Source of the DNA: Desulfoscipio geothermicus
GTDB taxonomy: Bacteria; Bacillota; Desulfotomaculia; Desulfotomaculales; Desulfallaceae
Length of the DNA: 64,000 nucleotides
Direction of reading: 5' to 3'
Assembly (NCBI GenBank): GCA_016841905.1
Contig: JAENYF010000003.1
Location: forward strand, 40,325 to 104,324
Shown here: positions 43,439 through 52,800 of the stretch, piece by piece
Layout: the number at the start of each line of letters is the position of its first letter
Position numbering within the stretch: position 1 is the first letter of the stretch
Program-made: the position numbers and the translations under genes
The notes under the pieces: generated by a model
Database searches by the model: none
Seen by the model: only the letters and a program-made list of their open reading frames with translations
What the model was told of the DNA's origin: nothing

Positions 43439-44785
43439 ATGAAGTTACAGGGCACAATGCAAATTAACGATAAAGGTCACCTTGAAATTGGCGGCTGCGA
43501 TACTGTGGAACTAGCCGAGCGTTTTGGCACTCCGCTGTATGTATTGGATGAGCAATACTTTCGGCAAAACTGCCGCAACTACTACCGGGCTTTCATGGAA
43601 AAATATGACGGTGTCGTGTTATACGCCGCCAAAACACTGCTTACTCTGGCTATTTGCCGCATTATAGCCGAGGAAGGTCTGAGCCTGGATGTAGTATCGG
43701 GTGGTGAGTTATATACTGCTAAAAAGGCGTGTTTCCCTATGGAGCGGGTGTATTTTCATGGCAATAACAAATCGGCTGACGAGCTGAAATTAGCCCTAGA
43801 ATCCAAGGTCGGCCATATTATTGTGGATAACCGGTATGAATTGCTTATGCTTAACGAGTTGGCCGGTGAAGCGGGTGTTCAGGTAAAGATAATGTTACGC
43901 TTAACCCCCGGGGTGGAAGCGCATACTCATGAATACATCAAAACAGGACAAATAGATAGTAAATTCGGCATTGTCATTGAAAACGGCCAGGCTATGGAAA
44001 TTATCAAACATGCTATGGCACTGGAAAATATTCAGCTCACCGGGCTGCACTGCCATATTGGCTCGCAGATATTTGAAATGGAGTCCTATACTCACGCAGC
44101 TGAAGTTATGCTCAGGTTTGCCACCATGGTACACCAGGAAACAGGTTGGCAGCCTGAAGAAATGAACTTTGGTGGTGGTTTGGGGATATATTATACTTCC
44201 GCAGATGAGCCTCAGCCTGTAAGTAAATACGCTGACATGCTTGTACCGGCAGTGCAAACATTAGCTAAATCCTATGGTTTAATAGCGCCCAGAGTATTAG
44301 TGGAGCCTGGCCGTTCGATCAGTGGTCCCGCCGGGACAACACTGTATACGGTAGGTTCGGTCAAAGAAATACTCGGCATTCGTAAATATGTGGCGGTGGA
44401 TGGCGGGATGGGTGACAACCCCAGACCGGCATTGTACCAATCACGCTATGAAGCACTCTTGGCCAACCGGGCTGACCGGCAGCCCGAGGAAACAGTGTCC
44501 ATAGCCGGGAAATGCTGTGAGTCAGGTGATATGTTGATCTGGGACATTAATCTACCTGCTCCCGTACCTGGTGATGTTCTGGCTGTTTCCTCTACCGGTG
44601 CTTATAACTATTCCATGTCGATGAACTATAACCGGTTGCCTCGCCCAGCTATGGTGCTGGTTCGGGATGGTGCGGCAGATATCATTATCGCTCGGGAAAC
44701 GTATGACGATTTAATTAGAAATGATATGGTGCCGGAGCGGTTAGGTGAGAGCAAAGTGATTAGGATAGCCGGTGCCAACTGCTAA
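43439..44785 (+). CDS. lysA: Diaminopimelate decarboxylase
   Basis: LysA is the PLP enzyme that turns meso-diaminopimelate into lysine. Fold III motifs: the PLP lysine in VLYAAKTLLTLAICRII, GLSLDVVSGGELYTAKKA, the histidine region HCHIGSQIFEME, NFGGGLGIYY, VEPGRSISGPAGTTLYTVG and the dimer-interface CCESGDMLI. 448 aa from ATG 43439, which follows CGGAGG; the longer frame starts inside the terminator hairpin and is not used. A terminator follows, so it is a single-gene unit. Confidence 0.96.
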   Translation: MKLQGTMQINDKGHLEIGGCDTVELAERFGTPLYVLDEQYFRQNCRNYYRAFMEKYDGVVLYAAKTLLTLAICRIIAEEGLSLDVVSGGELYTAKKACFPMERVYFHGNNKSADELKLALESKVGHIIVDNRYELLMLNELAGEAGVQVKIMLRLTPGVEAHTHEYIKTGQIDSKFGIVIENGQAMEIIKHAMALENIQLTGLHCHIGSQIFEMESYTHAAEVMLRFATMVHQETGWQPEEMNFGGGLGIYYTSADEPQPVSKYADMLVPAVQTLAKSYGLIAPRVLVEPGRSISGPAGTTLYTVGSVKEILGIRKYVAVDGGMGDNPRPALYQSRYEALLANRADRQPEETVSIAGKCCESGDMLIWDINLPAPVPGDVLAVSSTGAYNYSMSMNYNRLPRPAMVLVRDGAADIIIARETYDDLIRNDMVPERLGESKVIRIAGANC

Positions 44786-44837
44786 CATGATGGCACTTTT
44801 TATGCTTATCAAATTAATACTAATTTATCACTTACGG

Positions 44838-44874
44838 CGCCCCGAAACAGCTAGATGCTATTCGGGGCATGTTT
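44838..44874 (+). terminator. Rho-independent terminator after lysA
   Basis: GCCCCGAA (44838-44845) pairs with TTCGGGGC (44860-44867); ATGTTTATT follows. Confidence 0.8.
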
Positions 44875-44904
44875 ATTCACCGCACAAATAAAATATGGTA
44901 TAAT
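44875..44904 (+). promoter_or_regulatory. Extended -10 promoter of the DHH-CBS-CCA gene
   Basis: TATAAT (44899-44904) preceded by TGG (extended -10); the -35 (TTCACC) is weak. It is 26 bp before the GTG start. Confidence 0.5.
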
Positions 44905-44930
44905 ATGAAACTAATGCAAGGAGGCGCACA

Positions 44931-47570
44931 GTGGAAATTATTACCACACACACCAATACTGATATGGATGGACTGTCCTCCATGGTGGCGGCCCAAAAAT
45001 TATATCCCGATGCCAGGTTGGTTTTGCCCGGCAAAATGTCCCGTAATGTAGAAGAATTTATGTCGCTGCATAAAGACACCATAAATATACGCAGTCTAAA
45101 GCAAATTGATTTAAAGCGAGTCAAGCGGGTAATTATTGTTGATACCAAAAGCCATCGTCGGGTGGGTAAGGTAGCTGAAATTTTAAACCAACCTGGTGTG
45201 GACGTGCATATTTATGACCATCACCCCTGGGCAGATGGCGATATACGGGGTTCCCTGGAGGTAGTGGATATTGTAGGGGCAACGGTTACCCTACTGGTGG
45301 AAAAAATCAGGGAGTCAGGTTTGCCGCTTAACTCCTTGGAAGCCACTATTTTATGTTTGGGCATATATAGTGACACCGGTTCGCTGGTCTTCACGAATAC
45401 AACTCACCGCGATGTGGATGCAGTTTCATTTTTACTGCAAAAGGGAGCCAACCTGGCGGTGGTGGCTGATTTTCTAAGTCGGCCAATGACCAATGAACAA
45501 AAAGAGCTGCTCAAGGATTTGCTGTTGAATACCCGGCAGTATCAGGTTAATGGTGCCAAGGTGTTATTGGCTATGTCCAAAACGGATGAGTATGTGGTCG
45601 GTCTGGCGGTGATAGCGCATACCATTGCTGAAATTGAGCAGCTGGATGTTGTATTTGTGCTGGCTGAGATGGAGGACCGGGTACATATAGTGGGACGGAG
45701 CAGTATATCCCAGGCTAATGTTGCGGATATATTGAAGCACTTTGGTGGTGGTGGACATGCTGCCGCTGCGGCTGCTGTTGTTAAAAACCGTGTGCTAGAA
45801 GATGTGGCTGAGGAACTACTGACTGTTATATGTAGTAAGATACAGCCTCCCATTTGTGCTGCGGATATTATGACTTCACCGGTCAAAACACTAGCACCGG
45901 AAATGAGCATTGCTGAGGCAGGGCAAATCATGCTCCGCTATGGTCACACTGGTTTCCCGGTGGTAAAAGGGGAAAAGCTAATTGGTGTCATATCCCGTCG
46001 AGACGTGGAAAAAGCTATTCACCACGGTCTGGGGCATGCCCCGGTAAAGGGCTTTATGACTGTCCGGGTTGTATCCGTGCCTGGCAATATGCCTGTGTCC
46101 GAACTGCAGGATTTGATGATTAATCACGATATCGGTCGGGTGCCTGTGGTAGAGGCTGGAAAAATCGTTGGTATTGTTTCTCGTACCGATATATTGCGTA
46201 CACTGCATGGGGAGGTGCAAACCAGGCACCGGATAATATATAATCATCATGGGCAGGAGGGGTTGTCCGGTTACAATATTGGCTTGACTATGGAGCGAAC
46301 GCTGCTTCCTAATGTACAAAAAATTTTAAAAGAAGCCGGCCAAATAGCCGACCGAATGCGGTACAAGATCTACGCCGCAGGAGGGGTGGTACGTGATATA
46401 TTACTGGGCCAGGAAAGCCTGGATGTGGACTTGGTGGTAGAGGGTAATGGTATACTGCTGGCGGAAGAACTGGCTAAATTATACGATGCCCGAGTTAGAC
46501 AGCACCAGAACTTCGGTACTGCGGAAATAATTTTTTCTGATGATTTCAAAATAGATGTGGCTACTGCCCGGGTGGAATTTTATGCCTACCCGGCAGCTTT
46601 GCCCCAGGTAGAGAGTTCTACGTTGCACCAGGATTTATACCGGCGTGATTTTACCATTAATGCAATGGCTGTTGCTTTAAATGAAAGCAGTTATGGTAAC
46701 TTAGTAGACTTTTTTGATGGCCGGGAAGATTTGCAGGAGCACACGGTCAGGGTGCTGCACAATTTAAGTTTTATCGAAGACCCCACCAGAATATTACGGG
46801 CGATCCGTTTTGAGCAGCGGTACGGCTTTAAGATTGAGCCGCAAACTTTGAAATTTCTCAATGAAACGGTGAGCCGGGGTGTGCTTTCCAGGGTGAGCAA
46901 TGAACGTATAGGGGAAGAGTTAAAACATATTTTCATTGAACCCCAAGCCGGAATAATGCTGCGGCGTATGAAAGAATTGGCGGTTTGGCCCTATATTTTC
47001 CCCCGGGTTAATTACAGTGAGGTTGAGCCGGTACTAATAAATTTGCACCGTGCTCTGCAGCAAATCAGCGATTGGGGTATGAAGGTGCCTGAACCACGGT
47101 GGTTGGTTTATTTAATTGCTATCTTGCACCGGTCTGATGCCGAGGTGGCCCGTGCTGTCTGTGAGCAGTACGTAGTTGATAAAAGGTCAACCGAAAAACT
47201 ACTGGCCGCGATGCAGGGATGGAACCTGTCTGCAGACGTGCTCCGCCAGAAGCCGCAGCATTTAAAGGTCAGTCAGCAGGCTCAAATACTGCTGCAAATG
47301 CCCTGGGAAAGCTCGCCTTTGTTGCTGGCTATTTTGAATGATGAAGAGTCTCAGGAACGTTTTAGACAACTGCTCGATATAATTAGCGATAGCAAACCAA
47401 AAACAAGCGGAGAATATATTAGAAACTTGGGCTATCGTCCCGGACCGGTTTACCGGGAAGTCTTGGATGCTTTATGGCGGGAAAAGCTTGATGGCAATTT
47501 GGACACTGAGGAAGAAGAGCAAGCTTTTATGCGGGATTACCTTGCCAGAGTGACCAAAAGGAGCGAGTAA
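44931..47570 (+). CDS. DHH phosphoesterase - CBS - CCA tRNA nucleotidyltransferase fusion protein
   Basis: A three-part protein of 879 aa. Residues 1-300 form a DHH/DHHA1 phosphoesterase (TNTDMDGLSSMVAAQKL, the DHH of HIYDHHPWADG, GIYSDTGSLVFTNTTHRD, FGGGGHAAAA). Residues about 310-430 are a CBS pair (ADIMTSPVKTLAPEMSIAEAGQ, GFMTVRVVSV). From about 460 on it is a class II poly(A) polymerase/CCA-adding head (IYAAGGVVRDILLGQESLDVDLVVEGN, DLYRRDFTINAMAVAL, GREDLQEHTVRVLHNLSFIEDPTRILRAIRF) with an all-helical tail. The CBS part may sense nucleotides. No other CCA enzyme is seen, so this could be the tRNA end-repair enzyme; A-adding only activity cannot be excluded. GTG start after GGAGGCGC. Confidence 0.9.
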   Translation: MEIITTHTNTDMDGLSSMVAAQKLYPDARLVLPGKMSRNVEEFMSLHKDTINIRSLKQIDLKRVKRVIIVDTKSHRRVGKVAEILNQPGVDVHIYDHHPWADGDIRGSLEVVDIVGATVTLLVEKIRESGLPLNSLEATILCLGIYSDTGSLVFTNTTHRDVDAVSFLLQKGANLAVVADFLSRPMTNEQKELLKDLLLNTRQYQVNGAKVLLAMSKTDEYVVGLAVIAHTIAEIEQLDVVFVLAEMEDRVHIVGRSSISQANVADILKHFGGGGHAAAAAAVVKNRVLEDVAEELLTVICSKIQPPICAADIMTSPVKTLAPEMSIAEAGQIMLRYGHTGFPVVKGEKLIGVISRRDVEKAIHHGLGHAPVKGFMTVRVVSVPGNMPVSELQDLMINHDIGRVPVVEAGKIVGIVSRTDILRTLHGEVQTRHRIIYNHHGQEGLSGYNIGLTMERTLLPNVQKILKEAGQIADRMRYKIYAAGGVVRDILLGQESLDVDLVVEGNGILLAEELAKLYDARVRQHQNFGTAEIIFSDDFKIDVATARVEFYAYPAALPQVESSTLHQDLYRRDFTINAMAVALNESSYGNLVDFFDGREDLQEHTVRVLHNLSFIEDPTRILRAIRFEQRYGFKIEPQTLKFLNETVSRGVLSRVSNERIGEELKHIFIEPQAGIMLRRMKELAVWPYIFPRVNYSEVEPVLINLHRALQQISDWGMKVPEPRWLVYLIAILHRSDAEVARAVCEQYVVDKRSTEKLLAAMQGWNLSADVLRQKPQHLKVSQQAQILLQMPWESSPLLLAILNDEESQERFRQLLDIISDSKPKTSGEYIRNLGYRPGPVYREVLDALWREKLDGNLDTEEEEQAFMRDYLARVTKRSE

Positions 47571-48197
47571 ATGTTTGATTTGCCCAGTCTGTCTGAATTG
47601 TTGCTTTTATTGCCGGTAATATTAATCAGCCTGACCTTTCACGAGTTCGCCCATGGCTGGATGGCCTATCGGTTAGGTGATAACACGGCCCGGAACCAGG
47701 GCCGCTTGACTCTTAATCCCCTGGCCCATATTGACCCGGTGGGTTTTCTAATGATGATTCTGTTTAAGTTCGGTTGGGCTAAGCCGGTTCCGGTTAACCC
47801 AAATAATTTACGTACCGATCCGGAACGGGGCATGCTGCTGGTGTCGCTTGCCGGTCCAGCCGCCAACATGCTGATAGCTCTGGCTGCGTCCTTATTACTG
47901 GGTTTGGGGCTGTTTAAGTTGGTACCATATGCTGATTATATATATTATCTTTTATATCTTACTATGCAAATTAATGTTATTTTAGCCATTTTCAACCTAA
48001 TTCCGGTACCTCCTTTGGATGGCTCGAAGATTTTAGCGGGGCTTTTACCAGGGCAGTCACAATTTATTTACAGTATGGAGACCTACGGCATTGTTATACT
48101 GATGATATTGCTTTTTACCGGACTATTAGGCAAGATATTATGGCCTCTGGTTAGTTTAGTGATCAATATATTATTAATGATTAGTAATATAATCTAG
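47571..48197 (+). CDS. Site-2 protease family protein (M50, YwhC-like)
   Basis: A polytopic membrane metalloprotease of 208 aa. The zinc motif HEFAHGWMAYRLGD and the later NLIPVPPLDGSKI, which gives the third ligand, are present; membrane segments include LSELLLLLPVILISLTF and the C-terminal YGIVILMILLFTGLLG. It starts on the base after the stop of the previous gene, so it is translationally coupled. Targets unknown. Confidence 0.9.
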   Translation: MFDLPSLSELLLLLPVILISLTFHEFAHGWMAYRLGDNTARNQGRLTLNPLAHIDPVGFLMMILFKFGWAKPVPVNPNNLRTDPERGMLLVSLAGPAANMLIALAASLLLGLGLFKLVPYADYIYYLLYLTMQINVILAIFNLIPVPPLDGSKILAGLLPGQSQFIYSMETYGIVILMILLFTGLLGKILWPLVSLVINILLMISNII

Positions 48198-48248
48198 TCT
48201 TCAAACTATCTTCTTCTATCTACAATTTAACAGTAAAGGAGACTTATC

Positions 48249-49223
48249 ATGCGCATTCTTTCCGGTATACAGCCTTCGGGTGCTCTGCATTTAGGTAACT
48301 ATTACGGAATGATGAACAGGATGATCAATTACCAGCAAAATAATGAATTATTTTGCTTTTTGGTCAATTATCACGCTCTGACATCTGTGTTTGACGCTGC
48401 TCTGTTAAGGAAACAGACTTTTGACGCGGCCTGTGATTTCTTAGCCTTAGGCCTGGACTCGGACAAATCGGTTTTCTGGGTTCAGGGTGATGTACCGGAG
48501 GTAACGGAGCTGACCTGGATGTTATCAAATATCACCGGTATGGGGTTGTTGGAACGCTCTCACTCTTTTAAGGATAAAACTGCCAAGGGTATTCCTGCGA
48601 GTCATGGATTGTTCTCTTACCCTGTGCTAATGGCTGCCGACATTTTGCTATACGGTGCAGACAAGGTACCTGTGGGCAAAGATCAAAAACAGCATTTGGA
48701 AATTGCAAGGGATGTAGCTATCAGGTTTAATAATACATATGGCGAAACCTTTGTGGTGCCTGAGGCGGATATTGAAGAGAATTTTGCCACTGTACCCGGT
48801 CTTGATGGCCAAAAAATGTCCAAGTCCTATGGTAATACCATTGAAATCTTCGCTGATGAAAAAACACTGCGTAAAAAGGTGATGGGCATTAGAACTGATT
48901 CTACACCTGTAGACGAACCCAAGCCACTCGAAGGCAATGTGCTTTATGACCTGTATACTTTGTTTTTGGATGAAAAAGGCAAAGCAGCGCTTAAAGAAAG
49001 ATTTCTTACCCCGGGACTGCGATATGGAGACATCAAGAAGGAACTATTCGAAATTATTCGTGATCACTTCGCTCCCTATAAAAAAGAAAGGGATGCTATG
49101 GTTAGCGACAAGCAATATGTACTGGAAACTATGCAAAAAGGTGCTCGCAAGGCTAGACAGGCGGCTACAGTATATTTAGATCGTGCGCGCCACAATGTGG
49201 GTCTTGATTACCAAAGTTTTTAA
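48249..49223 (+). CDS. trpS: Tryptophan--tRNA ligase
   Basis: A class I synthetase of 324 aa. The HIGH-like motif is in SGIQPSGALHLGNYYGM and the KMSKS loop in GLDGQKMSKSYGN; VPVGKDQKQHLEIARDVAIRFN is the typical tRNA-Trp synthetase region. A GGAG precedes the ATG. No T-box is seen upstream; the gap to the M50 gene is only 51 bp. Confidence 0.97.
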   Translation: MRILSGIQPSGALHLGNYYGMMNRMINYQQNNELFCFLVNYHALTSVFDAALLRKQTFDAACDFLALGLDSDKSVFWVQGDVPEVTELTWMLSNITGMGLLERSHSFKDKTAKGIPASHGLFSYPVLMAADILLYGADKVPVGKDQKQHLEIARDVAIRFNNTYGETFVVPEADIEENFATVPGLDGQKMSKSYGNTIEIFADEKTLRKKVMGIRTDSTPVDEPKPLEGNVLYDLYTLFLDEKGKAALKERFLTPGLRYGDIKKELFEIIRDHFAPYKKERDAMVSDKQYVLETMQKGARKARQAATVYLDRARHNVGLDYQSF

Positions 49224-49294
49224 TAACCTGTGGTTTAAAGACAACAAAACATTGCTTTATTTATGCATATGAAGCTGCAGCGTGTTATTTTATT

Positions 49295-49336
49295 AAAAGG
49301 AGTCAGCCAAGCTTATCTCAAAGGCGATCCTTTTTT
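49295..49336 (+). terminator. Rho-independent terminator after trpS
   Basis: AAAAGGA (49295-49301) pairs with TCCTTTT (49328-49334), enclosing a GCC/GGC pair, with a T run. Confidence 0.7.
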
Positions 49337-49387
49337 ATTACGCATATTTTAGACCAAACAGCGGTAATATAAGGCATGAGGTGCAGC

Positions 49388-50086
49388 ATGTGGTACTTAA
49401 TATTAGCACTGGTGCTTATTTTGCTATTGTTGCTGCTAATCGCACCGGTTACAGTGCATATAAGATACGTGCTTAAGGAAAGAGATGATCAGGTACCCAA
49501 TACATCGATAACTTTTGCCACGCCAGGCACAGGTGTAAGCCTGTCTTTTTTGTGGGGCTTATTGAAATTGCGCCTGCGGTTATCTACGCTAAAGTTGGTT
49601 TTCAGCAGCTTCGCTCCCGTATTTAAACTGCGGGCGAAGTTGGCTAAGCGCTACGGTGACGTTTTAGCTAGGGATAAGACCAGCATTTCAGCCGGCCGGG
49701 TACTTGATATATATAAACAGGTGATGAATGTTTATCTTGCCACTGAACCTGCCTATCGTTATATGCTGTCGACCATCAAGTTACACCGGTTTGGCTGGTG
49801 TACCCGGATAGGTATGTGGCAGGCAGACCAAACAGGCGTTGCTGTGGGGTTATTATGGGCAATAAAAACCAACTCTACTGCTTACCTTTATCGCCGGTTT
49901 AAAAAACCACTACCCAAACCGGAGTTGGAAATTATACCTGTATTTGACGCGCGGGTAATAGCTACACATTTAAACTGTGTGTTTAGCTTCCGCGCGGGAC
50001 ATCTGATCATTACCGGGGTTATGGCTGCCCGGCTTTTAGTGAAAAACAGAAAAAAATTAATGCATAACAAGGGCCATAAAGGGTAA
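49388..50086 (+). CDS. DUF2953 membrane protein (YtfI-like)
   Basis: A 232-aa protein with an N-terminal membrane helix (WYLILALVLILLLLLLIAPVTVHI), a basic beta-rich part and FGWCTRIGMWQADQTGVAVGLLWAIKT, then IIPVFDARVIATHLNCVFSFRAGHLIITG: the DUF2953 layout. In Bacillus the family member ytfI lies directly before ytfJ and both are made in the forespore, as here. ATG 49388 follows GAGGTG. Function unknown; spore-related by context. Confidence 0.82.
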   Translation: MWYLILALVLILLLLLLIAPVTVHIRYVLKERDDQVPNTSITFATPGTGVSLSFLWGLLKLRLRLSTLKLVFSSFAPVFKLRAKLAKRYGDVLARDKTSISAGRVLDIYKQVMNVYLATEPAYRYMLSTIKLHRFGWCTRIGMWQADQTGVAVGLLWAIKTNSTAYLYRRFKKPLPKPELEIIPVFDARVIATHLNCVFSFRAGHLIITGVMAARLLVKNRKKLMHNKGHKG

Positions 50087-50126
50087 ATTATTCAATAGTT
50101 GCAGCATGACAAAGGAGCTGGATATT

Positions 50127-50528
50127 ATGCCTGAACAAACACACCCCATTGAAGGTCTAATGAAAACAGCCATGGAAAGCATAAAAGAGATGGTTGATGT
50201 AAATACCGTGGTGGGTGACCCTGTGGAAACTCCTGACGGAAATGTAATTATTCCAATATCCAGGGTGGCTTGCGGTTTTGGTGCGGGCGGTGGTGAATTT
50301 GATTATGGTGGTAGTGATAAGGATGATGACGGCGAAAGCCAAATGCCTGGTTTTGGCGGTGGCAGCGGTGCCGGCGTATCTGTCAAACCGGTAGGGTTTC
50401 TAGTAGCGGGCAACGGTCAGGTGCGCTTAATTCCGGTAGATGGCAATGCTACGCTGGACAGGCTCATTGACTTAGCACCGCAGGTATTTACCCAGATTCA
50501 AGGAATACTGGACCGGCGCTCTATGTAG
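50127..50528 (+). CDS. ytfJ: GerW family sporulation protein YtfJ
   Basis: GerW/YtfJ is needed for normal germination with some nutrients. The protein (133 aa) shows HPIEGLMKTAMESIKEMVDVNTVVGDPVETPDGNVIIPISRVACGFGAGGGEF, a glycine-rich middle and VKPVGFLVAGNGQVRLIPVDGNATLDRLIDLAPQV, all typical of the family. ATG 50127 follows AAAGGAG. It is paired with the YtfI-like gene. Confidence 0.93.
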   Translation: MPEQTHPIEGLMKTAMESIKEMVDVNTVVGDPVETPDGNVIIPISRVACGFGAGGGEFDYGGSDKDDDGESQMPGFGGGSGAGVSVKPVGFLVAGNGQVRLIPVDGNATLDRLIDLAPQVFTQIQGILDRRSM

Positions 50529-50601
50529 CAGTTTTGATATTCAGGCTGCTGAATTGTGTTGAGCAGGAGCAGATTAGTAAAAAAACTATTAGACTATATA
50601 T

Positions 50602-50628
50602 AAAAAAAATCCCCGAAATCGGGGATTA
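50602..50628 (-). terminator. Terminator of the minus-strand FAD oxidoreductase gene
   Basis: An 8-bp stem, ATCCCCGA (50609-50616) with TCGGGGAT (50619-50626), has its T run on the minus strand (eight A on the plus strand at 50602-50609). It lies about 125 bp after the minus-strand stop and may also block readthrough from ytfJ. The stretch 50629-50754 shows no feature. Confidence 0.7.
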
Positions 50629-50754
50629 CGTTAGGAAGATGACTAATACTAACTACATATTGATTATAAAATACCTCAAGCTACTATGTATAGCTGTAAT
50701 ATCTGGGGCAAATGTGAATATAAAGCTTTCTCCGGATGGAACGGTATCTTGCCG

Positions 50755-52032
50755 TTATACAGGACTTCTGCTAAGTAGTTGTTTTAGCCCGGCTCGGCTT
50801 ACCCGCTCATATATTTCTGAAGTATTAGTGGTATATAACCCTTTTTTTTGCATTCTCTCGAAGTAAACCGAGCCGGAGAAAGTATACTTTTTACTTAGTC
50901 CCGCTGTTTCTTTAATTTCTCGATGCATGTAAGAGATGATATCTCCAGCCGCCAAATCATCAGGCAATACTAGCGGGACCATCCCGGCCAGCAGTCGCAC
51001 TGCGTTGTAACCAGCAATAAAGCCGGTAATAATAGCCTCGGTATGCCCCACCAGCGGACCGGTTTTTTCACCGGCGCAAAATAAATTTTTCACGCCATCC
51101 ACTTGTAAGGCGTCGTTACAGTGGCACATGGCCATAAAGCGCACTGAATTACCCCTGCCGCCCGAATAAGGATCGGCATATCTTGCGTTGGTAAATCCCT
51201 CCAAAGTGCGTAATTTCTCTAAAGGGAAGAACGGAGTCATTAGTTTAGCGTGACCGGTATCCAGAATCACTAAATTCCTGGCAAATTCAGTTAAAGCATA
51301 TTGCTGGCAGGCTTTGCTGCTCAGCAAATCATCCTTGTACATGGACGGAGGCAGGGGAATAACCAGCACGCCGCTATGCTCCAGCTGTTGTACCAAATTT
51401 GCATCCAGGGAACCTTTGTCAAGCTTACATGAGCCGCTCATCGCTTCAAAGTGGGCAAAGTTCTCCCCGGCCTTGATTTCCGGCAGTCCTGCCTTGGCGG
51501 TAAGGCTAACTCGCGGTCCGAAACTAGGGCAGCGTAATATGCACATCGCGCAGCCACTGCCAAAACGGGTGCAGTTTTTAGCCGGTCCCGCCGAGCCGGT
51601 GGTATCCACAAAAACATCACCGTGCAGTATTTCGTCGTTAGCTGTTACCAGCCCCTTTATATATCCATCACTGGCGAAAACTTCTGTCATTCTGGTTTGC
51701 AGTTTTATCGTTACACCGCACTGGGTTAAAAAGTCTCGTATTACCGGTTCGATTTTAGTTACATCGTAGAGCATAGCGTGCCGGTGTCCTGGAAAATCGA
51801 GATACCGGTGTCTAAATACGGATTCAATTAAAGCAATAAAATCCTCCCCACCTAGAGCGCGGGCTTCCTCAAGGGCGGTAAACCGCCCGTTGTTACACAT
51901 AATGCCACCCACCAAACCGGTACCCAGCAGCATATCGGTTTTTTCCAGCAGCATTACATCTGCGCCTGCCTTTTTAGCTGCATAGGCTGATGCACAGCCT
52001 GCCCAGCCGCCTCCAACAATTATAACTTGCAT
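50755..52032 (-). CDS. FAD-dependent oxidoreductase with cysteine cluster
   Basis: The only minus-strand gene in the window, 425 aa. An N-terminal FAD dinucleotide fold (QVIIVGGGWAGCASAYAAKKAGADVMLLEK) and a C-terminal FAD motif (GVKNLFCAGEKTGPLVGHTEAIITGFIAGYNA) enclose the substrate domain. Cysteines 154, 161, 164 and 168 (C-x6-C-x2-C-x3-C in CTRFGSGCAMCILRC) could hold an iron-sulfur cluster. PSFGPRVSLTAKAGLPEI and GLYTTNTSEIYERVSRAGL recall TrmFO/GidA-like proteins, but the length and the cluster point to the general FAD_oxidored group. On its strand GAGGGGG precedes the ATG. Substrate unknown. Confidence 0.75.
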   Translation of the reverse strand: MQVIIVGGGWAGCASAYAAKKAGADVMLLEKTDMLLGTGLVGGIMCNNGRFTALEEARALGGEDFIALIESVFRHRYLDFPGHRHAMLYDVTKIEPVIRDFLTQCGVTIKLQTRMTEVFASDGYIKGLVTANDEILHGDVFVDTTGSAGPAKNCTRFGSGCAMCILRCPSFGPRVSLTAKAGLPEIKAGENFAHFEAMSGSCKLDKGSLDANLVQQLEHSGVLVIPLPPSMYKDDLLSSKACQQYALTEFARNLVILDTGHAKLMTPFFPLEKLRTLEGFTNARYADPYSGGRGNSVRFMAMCHCNDALQVDGVKNLFCAGEKTGPLVGHTEAIITGFIAGYNAVRLLAGMVPLVLPDDLAAGDIISYMHREIKETAGLSKKYTFSGSVYFERMQKKGLYTTNTSEIYERVSRAGLKQLLSRSPV

Positions 52033-52204
52033 ATTCTTATCCCCCTCTAGAGGGCTAACTGCTCTCTATAACATCATATTCCCTTATGTTAAAAAAGTTT
52101 CATTAATGCGAAATTTTGGTATTTATACATATTCCGGACAACCGGAACATATTTTTCTTGTTAAGGGAATGATTAAAAATGTTGTGCCTGTGGAGGACAA
52201 GAGT

Positions 52205-52795
52205 ATGGTCAATTATATCTGGATGGCTATGATGGTCATCGGTGTTTTGGTAGCCGCCATCAACGGACATGTGGAAGTGGTGACCAAGGCAGCCCTGGAA
52301 GGTGCGCAGGTAGCGGTTAAGACATCGCTTGATTTAATTGCTATCATTACCTTTTGGTTAGGTATTATGAAATTGGCTGAGGCTGCCGGCTTGGTCCAGG
52401 CGCTAGCCCGGCTGGTACAGCCCATTACCAGGTTTCTTTTTCCCAGTGTGCCTAAAGAACACCCGGCGATGGGGGCAATTGTCATGAACTTGAGCGCCAA
52501 TATACTGGGGCTGGGCAATGCCTCTACACCGATGGGCTTAATTGCTATGCAAGAGTTGCAAAAATTAAACCGGGGAAATCCCAAAGAGGCTACTGACGCC
52601 ATGTGTACGTTCCTGGCCTTAAATACTTCGTGTATTACACTTATACCCACCACTATCATTGGTATCAGGTTAATATACGGCTCAGCAGACCCCACTGAGA
52701 TTGTAGGCACTACAATTTTTGCCACAGCAATGGGTATGACCGCGGCTATTTGTATGGACAGGTTGTTGCGTTACCTGTATTACCGGAGGAGGTAA
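52205..52795 (+). CDS. spmA: Spore maturation protein A
   Basis: SpmA and SpmB are membrane proteins of the nucleoside-recognition (Gate) type needed for spore core dehydration. The 196-aa protein shows YIWMAMMVIGVLVAAINGH, TFWLGIMKLAEAAGLVQALARLVQPITRFLFP, MNLSANILGLGNASTPMGLIAMQELQKLN and CITLIPTTIIGIRL. ATG 52205 has GGAGGAC upstream; the longer frame adds residues without a ribosome site. Five bp separate it from spmB. Confidence 0.92.
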   Translation: MVNYIWMAMMVIGVLVAAINGHVEVVTKAALEGAQVAVKTSLDLIAIITFWLGIMKLAEAAGLVQALARLVQPITRFLFPSVPKEHPAMGAIVMNLSANILGLGNASTPMGLIAMQELQKLNRGNPKEATDAMCTFLALNTSCITLIPTTIIGIRLIYGSADPTEIVGTTIFATAMGMTAAICMDRLLRYLYYRRR

Positions 52796-52800
52796 GATAA

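Noticed and set aside
50534..50866. A 110-codon plus-strand ORF after ytfJ
   Set aside because: It overlaps the end of the minus-strand FAD gene, crosses a strong terminator hairpin, has no ribosome site, and its translation looks random.
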